Of a stretch of DNA of 64,000 nt, positions 44,087 through 53,135 are shown one piece after another. The DNA lies in assembly GCA_963787895.1 (NCBI GenBank), contig CAWBEX010000008.1, positions 372,001-436,000 of the forward strand, written 5' to 3'. How positions within the stretch are numbered: position 1 is the first letter of the stretch; each line of letters starts with the position of its first letter. Under the pieces are notes generated by a model, which saw nothing but the letters and a program-made list of their open reading frames with translations, did no database searches and was not told where the DNA came from. Source of the DNA: Anderseniella sp963787895. GTDB taxonomy: Bacteria > Pseudomonadota > Alphaproteobacteria > Rhizobiales > Aestuariivirgaceae. Made by a program: the position numbers and the translations under genes.

Positions 44087-45352
44087 TTATTCTGCCGCCA
44101 CTTTCAACGTCTTGCCCGAGCTTTGTTTCTCCATGAAGCCCACAAGCCGCGGCACGATGTGTTTTCTGAAGCGTGAGCCGTTGAACACTCCATAATGGCC
44201 AACTTTTTCCTGCAGGTGATGGTCCCGCATGTTTTCGCTCAATCCGGTGCAGAGCTGGTGTGCTGCTTCGGATTGGCCAACACCCGAAATGTCATCGCGC
44301 TCGCCCTCGATAGTCATCAAGGCTGTGCGGGTGATGGCTGCCGGCTGAACCAGCATATCGCGATACATGAACTCGCCTTTCGGCAAGGCTTGCTTCACGA
44401 ACACCCTTTCAACCGTATCGATATAGAACTCTGCAGTCAGATCCATTACGGACATGTACTCGTCATAGAATTCTTCCTGCTTTTCAGCAGAATCTTCATC
44501 ACCCTCAACCAGGTGCCAGAACAGATCACGGTGGGCATCCATATGCCGGTCAAGGTTCATTGTCATGAAGCCCGTGAGCTGAAGGAAACCAGGATAGACC
44601 CTCCGCATGAACCCCTTGTTGGGAGCGGGGACCCTGACAATGGCATTACGTCGGAACCAGTTGGTTCCCCTCTCGGTTGCTAGCTCGTTGACCGCAGTCG
44701 GGTTGCGGCGTGTATCAATCGGTCCGCCCATCAACACCATTGACCGTGGCACGACCTTTTCATTGCGCTGATGCATGAGCGAAATCGCGGCGAGTACCGG
44801 TACTGTTGGCTGGCAGACCGCCATCACATGAACGTCGCCGCCCAGGTGACCAATCATCTCGATGACATAATCGATATAGTCATCCAGACCGAAATCACCG
44901 TCAGACAATGGAACATCCCGGGCATCTGTCCAGTCTGTAATGTACACTTCGGAATGCTGCAGCATTGCCTCGACTGTGCCGCGCAGCAGGGTGGCATAGT
45001 GGCCGGACATAGGCGCAACGATCAGGATCTTCTGACGTTGCAACTCGGTGTCTGGCACTTCCTTCAAATCGCGTTTGAAGTGCAACAGATCGCAGAACGG
45101 CTTGTGCCATACCACCTGCTTTTGAACCGCACACTTCTTTCCTGCGACCATTGTGGAGTTTATGCCGAATTCAGGTTTTCCATAGCGCCTTGTCAACCGC
45201 TCGAACATGCCCAGCGAAGCTGCCATGGAGCGGCCAACGGGTGTGGCGGCAAGCGGGTTGTTTGGGGCGGTCCAGAATTGGTGCCCTGCATTTGCGGCGA
45301 AACGCCAGGGTGCAAGCGCAGTGTGGTTCAGTTCATACATCGTGTACAGCAT
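44087..45352 (-). CDS. phaZ: Intracellular polyhydroxybutyrate depolymerase
   Basis: Enzyme that mobilises stored PHB granules, 421 residues. The family opening MYELNHTALAPWR and the nucleophile elbow VMAVCQPTVPVLAA are present, with Cys180 where lipases have Ser; a Cys nucleophile is known for intracellular PhaZ enzymes. A conserved C-terminal YGVFNGSRFRKHIVPR is also seen. No other pha gene (synthase, phasin) is in the window, so the locus is a lone depolymerase. An ATG four codons later is an alternative start. Confidence 0.93.
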   Translation of the reverse strand: MLYTMYELNHTALAPWRFAANAGHQFWTAPNNPLAATPVGRSMAASLGMFERLTRRYGKPEFGINSTMVAGKKCAVQKQVVWHKPFCDLLHFKRDLKEVPDTELQRQKILIVAPMSGHYATLLRGTVEAMLQHSEVYITDWTDARDVPLSDGDFGLDDYIDYVIEMIGHLGGDVHVMAVCQPTVPVLAAISLMHQRNEKVVPRSMVLMGGPIDTRRNPTAVNELATERGTNWFRRNAIVRVPAPNKGFMRRVYPGFLQLTGFMTMNLDRHMDAHRDLFWHLVEGDEDSAEKQEEFYDEYMSVMDLTAEFYIDTVERVFVKQALPKGEFMYRDMLVQPAAITRTALMTIEGERDDISGVGQSEAAHQLCTGLSENMRDHHLQEKVGHYGVFNGSRFRKHIVPRLVGFMEKQSSGKTLKVAAE

Positions 45353-45488
45353 GGGTACCCCGTCCGAATCTCTGCGATTGCTGGAAGACTATTGTTGTTG
45401 CAGTGCAACATAGCATGTCGGATCGTTCTTGCGCAAGCCTGATTGAAGTGCGCAAGACAAGTGCGCTCGCAGCCAAACGTCAAAAATT

Positions 45489-46106
45489 TCAATTACTTGT
45501 GGCAACCTTGAGGGCTTTTCCAATGTCGTCAGCAGACGTGCCGTAAGGAAAATGTTGCACAAAAGCGCCCTTCTGATCCATCAGGTATGCAATGCTGGAA
45601 TGATCCATCAAGTAGCTGTCTGTATTCGTGTCGGGACCTGCGGCCTTTGCGAAATATACCCGAAATGCCTTGGCAATTCTGGCAACATCTTCAGCAGACC
45701 CGGTCAACCCGGTCGTGCCGGGCCAGAAATTGGCGACATATTCCTTCATTACAGCAGGAGTGTCCCGCTCAGCGTCGATCGTGACAAAGACGAGATTGAA
45801 CTTGTCTGCCGCACCTTCGATGTCAGTCAATGCCGCTGAGATTACCTGTAATTCCCCAGGACATACGTCCGGGCAAAATGTGTACCCGAAATAGTAAATC
45901 GTGTGCTTGCCCAGAAAATCCTTTTCGCTCACGCGCTTTCCGTCCTGGTTTGTCATCTGGAACGGACCGCCGACCAACGCGGTGCCCGAGCTTCTGACTA
46001 CACCTTGTTCGGCGCTCGGCGCGAATAGGATCGCAGTGCCGCCAATTCCGATGGCAAGCAGCAGTGAGGAAATAGCAAGGATGGCTGTACGCTTTTTCAT
46101 GTACAT
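45489..46106 (-). CDS. SCO1/SenC-family copper chaperone
   Basis: Membrane-anchored thioredoxin-fold protein that helps build the CuA centre of cytochrome c oxidase. The 205-residue protein has an N-terminal anchor (about 7–29) and the copper ligands Cys78 and Cys82 (FCPDVCPGEL) plus His169 (LMDHSS). It is divergent from actS, with the start regions about 130 bases apart; in Rhodobacter the equivalent senC gene is also next to regB, so shared redox control is likely. Confidence 0.93.
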   Translation of the reverse strand: MYMKKRTAILAISSLLLAIGIGGTAILFAPSAEQGVVRSSGTALVGGPFQMTNQDGKRVSEKDFLGKHTIYYFGYTFCPDVCPGELQVISAALTDIEGAADKFNLVFVTIDAERDTPAVMKEYVANFWPGTTGLTGSAEDVARIAKAFRVYFAKAAGPDTNTDSYLMDHSSIAYLMDQKGAFVQHFPYGTSADDIGKALKVATSN

Positions 46107-46236
46107 TGCACTAGCCTACCCCATGGCGCACTGAAAGTGACATCAAGTCGCTGTGTTGTCGAAGGCACCACACTCCACTAGGGTCAGCCCATATGCACGC
46201 CGCCTTTATTGGCGGTCGCTCCAGGGAGGCATCCGG

Positions 46237-47643
46237 ATGGCCAATTCTGTTTCCAGTATTTTCACAGAAGCGATAGGTCCCACGTCGCGCTTTGCCGGCA
46301 CCCTGGCCAAGACGTTCTTTGCCCATGACGGGCTGCGGTTGCGAACCACCATCAGGTTGCGGTGGCTGGCAGTTACCGGGCAGACATTCGCAATCTTGTG
46401 GGTCTACTTTGTCATGGGGTTCGCCCTGCCGCTTGGCTGGTGCCTGCTATTCATTATTCTATCGGCGTGGGTCAACATTGCCCTGTCGCTGAGTTGGAGC
46501 GTGACGGCGCGCCTGCACGAGCGCTACGCCTCGCTGTTGTTGGCATACGACATCATTCAGCTTGCCGCCCTGTTGTTCCTGACCGGCGGTCTGTCAAACC
46601 CGTTCGCTTTTCTGTTTATTGTACCTGTAACCGTCTCCGCGGCCACCTTGCCGTTTGCCCGAACTGCCTTGCTGGCCGGCCTGGCCATCGCGACCGCATC
46701 GCTGCTGGCAATACTCCACCTGCCGTTGCCCTGGTTCTCTGGTCAGCCGCTGGAGCTGCCAAATCTCTACAAGACAGGTCTCTGGACGGCACTTGTATGC
46801 GCCATCATCTTCTCGACCTTGTATGTCAACCGGGTGGCGAGGGAAGCGCGCGAAATGGCCAATGCGCTTGCTGCCACCGAAGTTGCCCTGGCACATGAGC
46901 AGCAACTGTCGGCCCTCGACGGGCTTGCCGCCGCAGCTGCCCACGAACTCGGCACGCCGCTTGCGACCATTGTGCTGGTTGCCAAGGAACTCAAGCGGGA
47001 ACTCAAGCTTGAAGGCGATCATGGCGATGACCTGGATCTGCTGGTGTCGCAATCCGAGCGCTGCCGGGAGATCCTCTCAAGGCTGACCAAGCGGGACAAT
47101 CAGTCGGATGCGATGATGCAGACCGTCAAGATGACCGCGTTGGCCGAAGAAGTTGCCGAGCCATTGAGCACGTCCGAAGTTGCCATACTTTTTGACGTTG
47201 AACCCAAGTTCGACCGAAATGGCGAGCCACTTCCAGAGCCTGTCCTGGTTCGCAATACGGCAATCAAGTATGCCCTGGTCAACCTGATGGAAAACGCGGT
47301 TGATTTCGCCCGGACCAGGGTGACGGTGCGCCTTTCCTGGTCGCTTGAACAGATTAGCTTGACCATTTCGGACGATGGTGACGGCTTTTCGCAAACCGTA
47401 ATGGACAGGCTTGGAGATCCCTACGTAACCAGTCGCAGCCGTTTCGCAGATGGCGATCCGGCACGGCGAGATGGCCATGGCGGCATGGGACTTGGTTTCT
47501 TCATTGCCAAAACCTTGCTGGAGCGCTCAGGTGCGCAGGTGACACTGGCCAACAGGCCGGCGCCTGATACTGGTGCTGTCGTTCGGATCGTCTGGCCTCG
47601 CGAAATAGTTGAAGCAACTCAATCATCTCGCGCCATCTTGTGA
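46237..47643 (+). CDS. actS: Redox-sensing histidine kinase ActS/RegB
   Basis: Inner-membrane sensor kinase that tracks redox state and phosphorylates ActR/RegA. The 468-residue protein has six hydrophobic segments (about 45–200), the quinone-binding motif GGLSNPF at 117–123, the phosphorylated His236 in AAAHELGTPLATI, the RegB-type redox cysteine Cys276 (SERCREIL) and a C-terminal HATPase domain (NLMENAVDF, GHGGMGLGFFIA). ATG 46237 has AGGGAGG at 46223–46229, better than the upstream 46153 reading. All three RegB signature features are preserved. Confidence 0.95.
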   Translation: MANSVSSIFTEAIGPTSRFAGTLAKTFFAHDGLRLRTTIRLRWLAVTGQTFAILWVYFVMGFALPLGWCLLFIILSAWVNIALSLSWSVTARLHERYASLLLAYDIIQLAALLFLTGGLSNPFAFLFIVPVTVSAATLPFARTALLAGLAIATASLLAILHLPLPWFSGQPLELPNLYKTGLWTALVCAIIFSTLYVNRVAREAREMANALAATEVALAHEQQLSALDGLAAAAAHELGTPLATIVLVAKELKRELKLEGDHGDDLDLLVSQSERCREILSRLTKRDNQSDAMMQTVKMTALAEEVAEPLSTSEVAILFDVEPKFDRNGEPLPEPVLVRNTAIKYALVNLMENAVDFARTRVTVRLSWSLEQISLTISDDGDGFSQTVMDRLGDPYVTSRSRFADGDPARRDGHGGMGLGFFIAKTLLERSGAQVTLANRPAPDTGAVVRIVWPREIVEATQSSRAIL

Positions 47644-47730
47644 ATTGGGGCTGACTGGGCCACATTGCGGCAATTGGATACCAGGCTGGCCCGCAAAACG
47701 GGCGGGAAGCAGCATTCGGAAAGTAAATCG

Positions 47731-48276
47731 ATGAGTGACAACGCGATTGATGAACCAAGAACACTTTTGCTGGTTGACGATGACCGGCCGTTTCTTCAAC
47801 GCCTGGGAAGGGCAATGGAGGCACGTGGATTTGATGTGCGCTTGGCTCAGTCGGTGGCGGAAGCCATGGCGGAAGTAAAGCGCGACCCGCCAGCTTATGC
47901 GGTGGTGGACTTACGGTTGGAGGACGGCAACGGGCTTGATGTAGTCGAGGCCATCCACAATGTAAGGCCTGATGCGCGCGCCGTGGTTCTGACCGGTTAC
48001 GGCAACATCGCAACAGCGGTCTCAGCCGTAAAGATCGGGGCAGCAGATTACCTTTCAAAGCCCGCTGACGCTGATGCTGTCTATGGTGCCCTTGTGGCCA
48101 ATGCAGATGTGCGTGCAGCGCTACCGGAAAATCCCATGTCGGCTGACAGGGTGAGATGGGAGCACATCCAGCGGGTGTATGAGTTGTGCAATCGTAACGT
48201 TTCTGAAACTGCCAGGCGGCTGAACATGCATAGGCGTACGTTGCAGCGCATTCTGGCAAAGCGTGCGCCTCGCTGA
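47731..48276 (+). CDS. actR: Response regulator ActR/RegA
   Basis: DNA-binding response regulator partner of ActS, 181 residues. The receiver domain (about 10–125) has the phospho-acceptor Asp60 (YAVVDLRLEDG) and acidic pocket VDDDRP. A Fis-type helix-turn-helix lies at about 140–180 (NVSETARRLNMHRRTLQRIL), which is nearly invariant in RegA proteins. Known RegA targets include respiratory oxidases, CO2 and N2 fixation genes. ATG 47731 has GGAAAG upstream; the frame extends to 47665. Confidence 0.95.
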   Translation: MSDNAIDEPRTLLLVDDDRPFLQRLGRAMEARGFDVRLAQSVAEAMAEVKRDPPAYAVVDLRLEDGNGLDVVEAIHNVRPDARAVVLTGYGNIATAVSAVKIGAADYLSKPADADAVYGALVANADVRAALPENPMSADRVRWEHIQRVYELCNRNVSETARRLNMHRRTLQRILAKRAPR

Positions 48277-48284
48277 TCTCGGCT

Positions 48285-48758
48285 TCAAAGGTTGAACGAG
48301 GACGTACCTGGATCGTGAATGGCTTGCAGTCGGGCGCAGGCCGTGCGGGCAACCAGATGCGAGATGGCCTTGCGGCGGGCAGGCGCCACCCGATCTTCAT
48401 CCGCAGCTCTGATTATTTCCGCTCCCCAGGCGTCCGCGATAATGAGGCCGGTGTTCTGATCAACCAGTTGCTGGTCCATGTTCGGCGGGATAGCAAAGTA
48501 AAACCTGTCGCAATAGTCCATGTAGTCGCGCCACTTGTGATCTGACAGATAGTCTGCAGCAGATGACTTGATCTCTATGATCCAGATATCGCCTTTCGCG
48601 CCCAGGGCGAGCACATCAGCCCTGCGGCCATTTGCCAGCGTCAGTTCAAAGATGCTCGTGAAACCTGCTTGTCGCAGCATCCGGCCGACGCCACGTTGCA
48701 CTGCGGCGGCGGTTGGTGACTGCCGGCCATCGGTAATATTCAGCTCGTCTTCGTTCAT
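48285..48758 (-). CDS. MmcB-family DNA repair protein
   Basis: About 157 residues, matching the alphaproteobacterial MmcB family (COG5321), linked to DNA damage responses in Caulobacter. The sequence shows a PD-(D/E)XK nuclease-like core: GRRADVLAL, then IWIIEIKSSAADYLSDHKW, with the Glu-x-Lys pair intact. The frame extends into the permease gene upstream; ATG 48758, six bases after the permease stop, gives the family length. It is convergent with actR. Confidence 0.85.
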   Translation of the reverse strand: MNEDELNITDGRQSPTAAAVQRGVGRMLRQAGFTSIFELTLANGRRADVLALGAKGDIWIIEIKSSAADYLSDHKWRDYMDYCDRFYFAIPPNMDQQLVDQNTGLIIADAWGAEIIRAADEDRVAPARRKAISHLVARTACARLQAIHDPGTSSFNL

Positions 48759-48763
48759 ACTGG

Positions 48764-49555
48764 TCAGCTGGCGCGGGGCTCCCATTGAAACAATCGCGAA
48801 GCAAGAAATGCTGCTGTAATACCCCAGGCAGCCATGACTGCTACGTGGGGCAGTATTGAATAGACGATACCTTCGGAGTCGGGCCATGCGAAGCCGCTGC
48901 CCTCATAGGCGTAGTCAAACGCTCTCTGGAAGGCTACCGAGAAGTGCCGCAGCGGGAACAGGTTTCCGACAAACGGGATCCATTCTGATGTCTCGGTGCT
49001 TGGTCGCACGAAAATATCTGACACGAAGGCCAATGGCATGATTGTGGCGCTGCTTGCTGCCTGCACTGTCTCGCTTGATCTGAATACAGCAGTGATCATC
49101 ATGCCCAGCGAGGCGAAACACAGAGCCCCTGCAATGGCCACGATCAGTGCTGCTGGTGCTCTTTCCCAGATGATTTCGACACCGAATGCCAGCGCTCCGG
49201 TCGCAATCACGAGAACAAGCGTGACAAATGCGATCACGGACACAGCAATGATGCGCGCACAGATATACACCCACGGTGGCATGGGCGTGCCGCGAATCCG
49301 TTTCAATATGCCAAGGTCGCGGGCCGTGGCGGTGGACACCGACAGATAGGTATAGCAAGCCATGACGACACCAAACACTGCCAGTGCAGGTGTGTAGAAC
49401 TGCGCCGTGTTGAGGCCGAGCCCTTCGATTTTCTCATTACCGAACAACTGGGTAAGCACAATCAGCAGCACTAGCGGCATGGCAATTACAAAGAAGACAG
49501 CTGCCGGGCGCCTGGTGAACAGGCGCAATTGATGCCGCGCCTCGCTAAACAGCAT
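48764..49555 (-). CDS. ABC-2 type exporter permease
   Basis: Integral membrane protein of 263 residues with about six hydrophobic helices (first at about 20–40, AAVFFVIAMPLVLLIVLTQL) and the ABC-2 family segment LPLAFVSDIF-like (IMPLAFVSDIFV) before a final helix. ATG 49555 has AAGGAG upstream; a GTG one codon earlier is possible. It overlaps the ATPase gene by one base (TGATG). The pair resembles DrrAB/NodIJ-type exporters; substrate unknown. Confidence 0.9.
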   Translation of the reverse strand: MLFSEARHQLRLFTRRPAAVFFVIAMPLVLLIVLTQLFGNEKIEGLGLNTAQFYTPALAVFGVVMACYTYLSVSTATARDLGILKRIRGTPMPPWVYICARIIAVSVIAFVTLVLVIATGALAFGVEIIWERAPAALIVAIAGALCFASLGMMITAVFRSSETVQAASSATIMPLAFVSDIFVRPSTETSEWIPFVGNLFPLRHFSVAFQRAFDYAYEGSGFAWPDSEGIVYSILPHVAVMAAWGITAAFLASRLFQWEPRAS

Positions 49556-50484
49556 CACTGATCTCCTTTACTGGCAGATTCGCGTTGTTTGGCAACAAGT
49601 TGCAGGTAGATGTCTTCAAGACTCTGTTTTGACACCGACAATGAACGGATGTCGTAGCGGGTTTTCAGCGCCCACCCGGCCAGTGCAGCCAGTGCAGCAG
49701 CCGGGTCTTCCACCTCGATCTTCAGCCGGTTGTTATCAACCTTGGCAATCCTGGAGAGTTCAGCCGGAAATCCTGCCGGCAAGCTGTTTCCGGCAACCTC
49801 GAACTGAATCATCGAGTGTGTGCAATGCTCTGCCTGCAGCTGCTCTGGTTTGCCCAATGCAACAATCTGCCCATTCACCATGATTGCCAGCCGGCTTGCG
49901 AGAGCCTGCACTTCATCCATATAGTGCGATGAAAGGATGATGGTGCAACCGTCCTGGTTCAACCGTTTGACCAGCTTCCAGATCTTTCTCCGTGCCTCGG
50001 GGTCAAGGCCGGTTGTGGGTTCATCGAGAAACACCAGCTCTGGATTTCCTACAATGCCGAGTGCGATTTCCAGACGCCGTTTTTGTCCGCCGGACAGGTT
50101 GCCAACCCGGTTACCGGTCAGGTGCGCCAGGTTTACATCTTCCAGCACCGATGTGATGTCGCGCGGCGAAGGGTAAAGCCGTGCAAATGCCGAAATGGTC
50201 TCAAGCACGGTCAGTTCCGGTTCCAGCGCAGTGGTTTGCAACACCAGCCCTGTCCGGGCGCGCAGCTCGTCCCCGTCGCTTTGCGGGCTGAGACCGAGTA
50301 CCCTGGCCGCTCCGCTGTCCGCGGTCCGGTAACCTTCGAGAATCTCGATTGTCGTTGTTTTCCCGGCACCATTTGGCCCTAACAAGGCAAATGTCTCGCC
50401 TCTTTCGACCTCGAAGGATATGCCATTGACGGCATGTCGTCCGGCGTAGGTCTTTTTGAGTTGATCGACTACGATGGCCTGCAT
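49555..50484 (-). CDS. ABC exporter ATP-binding protein
   Basis: Cytoplasmic ATPase of about 309 residues for the adjacent ABC-2 permease. Walker A GPNGAGKTTTIEILEGY, signature NLSGGQKRRLEIALG and Walker B LVFLDEPTTGLDPEAR are all present, with a C-terminal extension (about 215–309) as in DrrA-like exporters. The frame is open upstream to 50598, but ATG 50484 gives the standard start. It is divergent from the carotenoid-like cluster, with about 300 bases between. Confidence 0.93.
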   Translation of the reverse strand: MQAIVVDQLKKTYAGRHAVNGISFEVERGETFALLGPNGAGKTTTIEILEGYRTADSGAARVLGLSPQSDGDELRARTGLVLQTTALEPELTVLETISAFARLYPSPRDITSVLEDVNLAHLTGNRVGNLSGGQKRRLEIALGIVGNPELVFLDEPTTGLDPEARRKIWKLVKRLNQDGCTIILSSHYMDEVQALASRLAIMVNGQIVALGKPEQLQAEHCTHSMIQFEVAGNSLPAGFPAELSRIAKVDNNRLKIEVEDPAAALAALAGWALKTRYDIRSLSVSKQSLEDIYLQLVAKQRESASKGDQ

Positions 50485-50780
50485 GTGAATTCTGGTGCTC
50501 GGGAAAGTTGGTTGACTGGTCTTGCCGGCATCGATGGTAATGCCGACGCATCTTGGTAGACGGTTTGCGCTGCAAAGGTAACCCGCGACCGTCACCATTT
50601 GCCACAGTTTTGGCTAGACTGGGGATAATCTGCAAGCGGCAATTCGCCGTACCGCATTTGGGGTTCTAAAATGCCCGCGATATCGCTAAGAAGCCACCTT
50701 ATCCGGCTATCGCGTAAAACAGGCTGTGAAACTGAGTTCACTGTCAGACACTTGCTCCAACACCAGAGACCCTTTTTTCA
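50485..50780. other. Divergent intergenic region between exporter and carotenoid-like cluster
   Basis: About 296 bases with no credible gene. It must hold promoters for both directions. I saw no clear paired -35/-10 or palindrome strong enough to name. The stretch just before 50781 ends in a pyrimidine-rich CCCTTTTTTCA, so the desaturase gene lacks a conventional ribosome site. Confidence 0.4.
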
Positions 50781-52271
50781 ATGCCATCCTCCACTTCCCG
50801 TATTGTAATCGTCGGAGCAGGGCCTGGCGGCCTTGCCACGGCAATGATCCTCAAGCGCCGCGGTTACGACGTAACACTGATTGAGCGCCAAAAGCGCGTT
50901 GGTGGTCGCACGGGGGCTATCAAGGAGGATGGATATACATTTGATATCGGCCCGACCTTCTTTCTCTATCCACGCATCCTGTCGGAGATTTTCACCTATT
51001 GCGGCTACGACTTGTGGCGCGAGGTACCAATCAAGCGCGTTGACCCGATGTACAGGGTTGTGCATGAGGCTGGCGGACATCTGGATGTTGTCTCGGGTGA
51101 AGAGGCAATGAAAGCCGAGATCGCCAAGCTTTCGCCCGCAGATGCGGCCAATCTGGACCGCTACATGAAGGACAACCGCAAGAAGCTGGATGTATTCCGC
51201 GGTGTGCTCGAGAATCCGTTCTCCAGCATGGTAGATTTCATGCGGCCCAGTGTGCTCAAGGCGCTCCCGCGTCTGAATCCGCACATGTCGCTTGAGCAGG
51301 ATCTTAATCGTTATTTCAAGGACCCAAGAGTACGCCGCGCCTTTTCATTTCAGGCGAAGTACCTTGGCATGTCTCCGTTCAAGTGCCCGTCACTGTTCAC
51401 GATCCTGGCCTTCCTCGAGCATGAATACGGTATCTGGCACCCGGTCGGAGGCTGCAATGCAGTCATGGAGCGTATGGGTGAGATTGCAGTGGAAATGGGC
51501 GTCGATCTGAAGCTGGAGGAAACTGTCACCGGAATCAGCTTCGATGGCAAGAAAGCAACTGGCGTTACAACCGACAAAGGAACCTATGCTCTCGACGGTT
51601 TGGTGGTTAACGCAGATTTTGCTCATGTGCTGCCCAAGCTCGTACCAAATGAAATGCGCAAGAAGTGGAACGACAAGAAGATCGAGAAGCAGGAATTCTC
51701 ATGCTCCACGTTCATGCTCTATCTTGGCATAGAAGGCAGGCTGGACCGCGTTCCACATCACACGATCGTCTTGGCTGATGACTTTGAAGGAAACATCGAC
51801 GACATCCAGGTACACAAGGTACTGCCTAAGGATCCTTCATTCTATTTGCAGAATGCTTCGGTTACCGATGATACCCTTGCACCCAAAGGCCATTCGACAC
51901 TGTATGTCCTCGTGCCGGTGCCCCATCGCACTGCCAAGATCGATTGGCAGAAGGAAGCGGCCTCGTTCCGTGAAAAGACCCTCGACCGGCTGGAGCTTGC
52001 CGGTGTACCTGATATCCGTGAACGCATTCGCTATGAGAAGGTCGTGACGCCGGATGACTGGGAAGCTGATATGCACATATACAAGGGCGCAACCTTCAAC
52101 CTCAGCCACAACCTCACGCAAATGCTGTGTTTCCGGCCGCACAACCGCTATGAGGACCTGGAGCGGGTCTATCTGGTGGGTGGCGGGACACACCCCGGAT
52201 CGGGCCTGCCTGTGATTTTTGAATCAGCGCGAATTTCCAGTGATCTGTTGCAAGAGGACATTGGCGTCTAG
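50781..52271 (+). CDS. CrtI/CrtN/CrtP-type carotenoid desaturase or oxidase
   Basis: FAD-dependent amine-oxidase-fold enzyme of 496 residues. It has the N-terminal dinucleotide motif IVIVGAGPGGLATAM, the GGRTG box (RVGGRTG), the phytoene-desaturase-like DGYTFDIGPTFFLYP and the C-terminal YLVGGGTHPGSGLPVI. It belongs to the CrtI superfamily, whose members desaturate carotenoids or (CrtP) oxidise terminal methyl groups; sequence alone does not decide. It leads an operon with an acyltransferase and a membrane glycosyltransferase, which fits the CrtP–CrtO–CrtQ set of staphyloxanthin synthesis. No carotenoid synthase (CrtB/CrtM) is nearby. Confidence 0.85.
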   Translation: MPSSTSRIVIVGAGPGGLATAMILKRRGYDVTLIERQKRVGGRTGAIKEDGYTFDIGPTFFLYPRILSEIFTYCGYDLWREVPIKRVDPMYRVVHEAGGHLDVVSGEEAMKAEIAKLSPADAANLDRYMKDNRKKLDVFRGVLENPFSSMVDFMRPSVLKALPRLNPHMSLEQDLNRYFKDPRVRRAFSFQAKYLGMSPFKCPSLFTILAFLEHEYGIWHPVGGCNAVMERMGEIAVEMGVDLKLEETVTGISFDGKKATGVTTDKGTYALDGLVVNADFAHVLPKLVPNEMRKKWNDKKIEKQEFSCSTFMLYLGIEGRLDRVPHHTIVLADDFEGNIDDIQVHKVLPKDPSFYLQNASVTDDTLAPKGHSTLYVLVPVPHRTAKIDWQKEAASFREKTLDRLELAGVPDIRERIRYEKVVTPDDWEADMHIYKGATFNLSHNLTQMLCFRPHNRYEDLERVYLVGGGTHPGSGLPVIFESARISSDLLQEDIGV

Positions 52272-52322
52272 GATTGGGTCGGGTCAGTCGACAGACAGTT
52301 TCGCAAGTATCGAAAGGATGGC

Positions 52323-53132
52323 ATGAGCTCCCGCAGTCACAAGGCAGCCCAGGAAACCATCGACCAGTTTTCACCGGCCGTTACCCATATCTTCTACAGA
52401 TATGTTCAGCGCATGCTGACCAAGCGGTTCAACGGTGTTCGCGTACTGGGTGAGCCGCCGCAGCCGGTGCCAGCCGACAGGGCCGTGATTTTCTATTCCA
52501 ACCATCCTGGCTGGTATGATCCGCTGGTCATGCTTTTGGTGTCGCACAACTTTCTCCCTGACCATACTGCGTTCGGCCCCATGGATTCTGTTGCGCTGGA
52601 AAAGTACGGTTTCATGAAAAAAATCGGCATCTTTGGCGTTGAGCAGGACTCTCCGCGAGGTGCGGCCCGCTTCCTCCAGATCAGCCGCGGACTTCTGGAC
52701 ATGCCCGGCAATGCGCTGATGATCACCCCACAAGGCGAGTTCAGCGACATCAGAAAACGCCAGGTGATGTTCAAGCCGGGCCTGGCCCGTCTGGCGGCAG
52801 ACTGCGGTGCGATCCTTCAACCTTTTGCTTCGGAATACATATTCTGGAATGAGCCACGGCCAGAAATGTTGCTGAATTTTGGTCCGCAGATTGACACTCG
52901 GGAACAGAAGCTGAGCGCCGATCAATGGAAGTCCAGGCTGGAAGCATTGCTGGCCGATGCTCAGGATGAACTCGCAGTGGCTTCCATGGCGCGCGATGCT
53001 TCCGCCTTTACCACGATTATCGGTGGAACCAGCGGGGTCAACCCGGTGTATGATGCTTGGAGGTATGTGAAGTCCGTTCTGAAAGGGCAGAAGTTTTCAT
53101 CGGCCCATAGCGACATCAGGAAGGACAAATAG
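52323..53132 (+). CDS. PlsC-type acyltransferase
   Basis: A 269-residue member of the 1-acyl-glycerophosphate/LPLAT superfamily with the catalytic H-x4-D (His61 to Asp66 in NHPGWYDP) and the substrate block TPQGEF. It has no strong membrane helix. In the operon with the CrtI-like enzyme and the glycosyltransferase, a role in acylating a glycosylated carotenoid, analogous to CrtO of Staphylococcus, is likely. A glycerolipid role is the main alternative. Confidence 0.85.
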   Translation: MSSRSHKAAQETIDQFSPAVTHIFYRYVQRMLTKRFNGVRVLGEPPQPVPADRAVIFYSNHPGWYDPLVMLLVSHNFLPDHTAFGPMDSVALEKYGFMKKIGIFGVEQDSPRGAARFLQISRGLLDMPGNALMITPQGEFSDIRKRQVMFKPGLARLAADCGAILQPFASEYIFWNEPRPEMLLNFGPQIDTREQKLSADQWKSRLEALLADAQDELAVASMARDASAFTTIIGGTSGVNPVYDAWRYVKSVLKGQKFSSAHSDIRKDK

Positions 53133-53135
53133 AAG

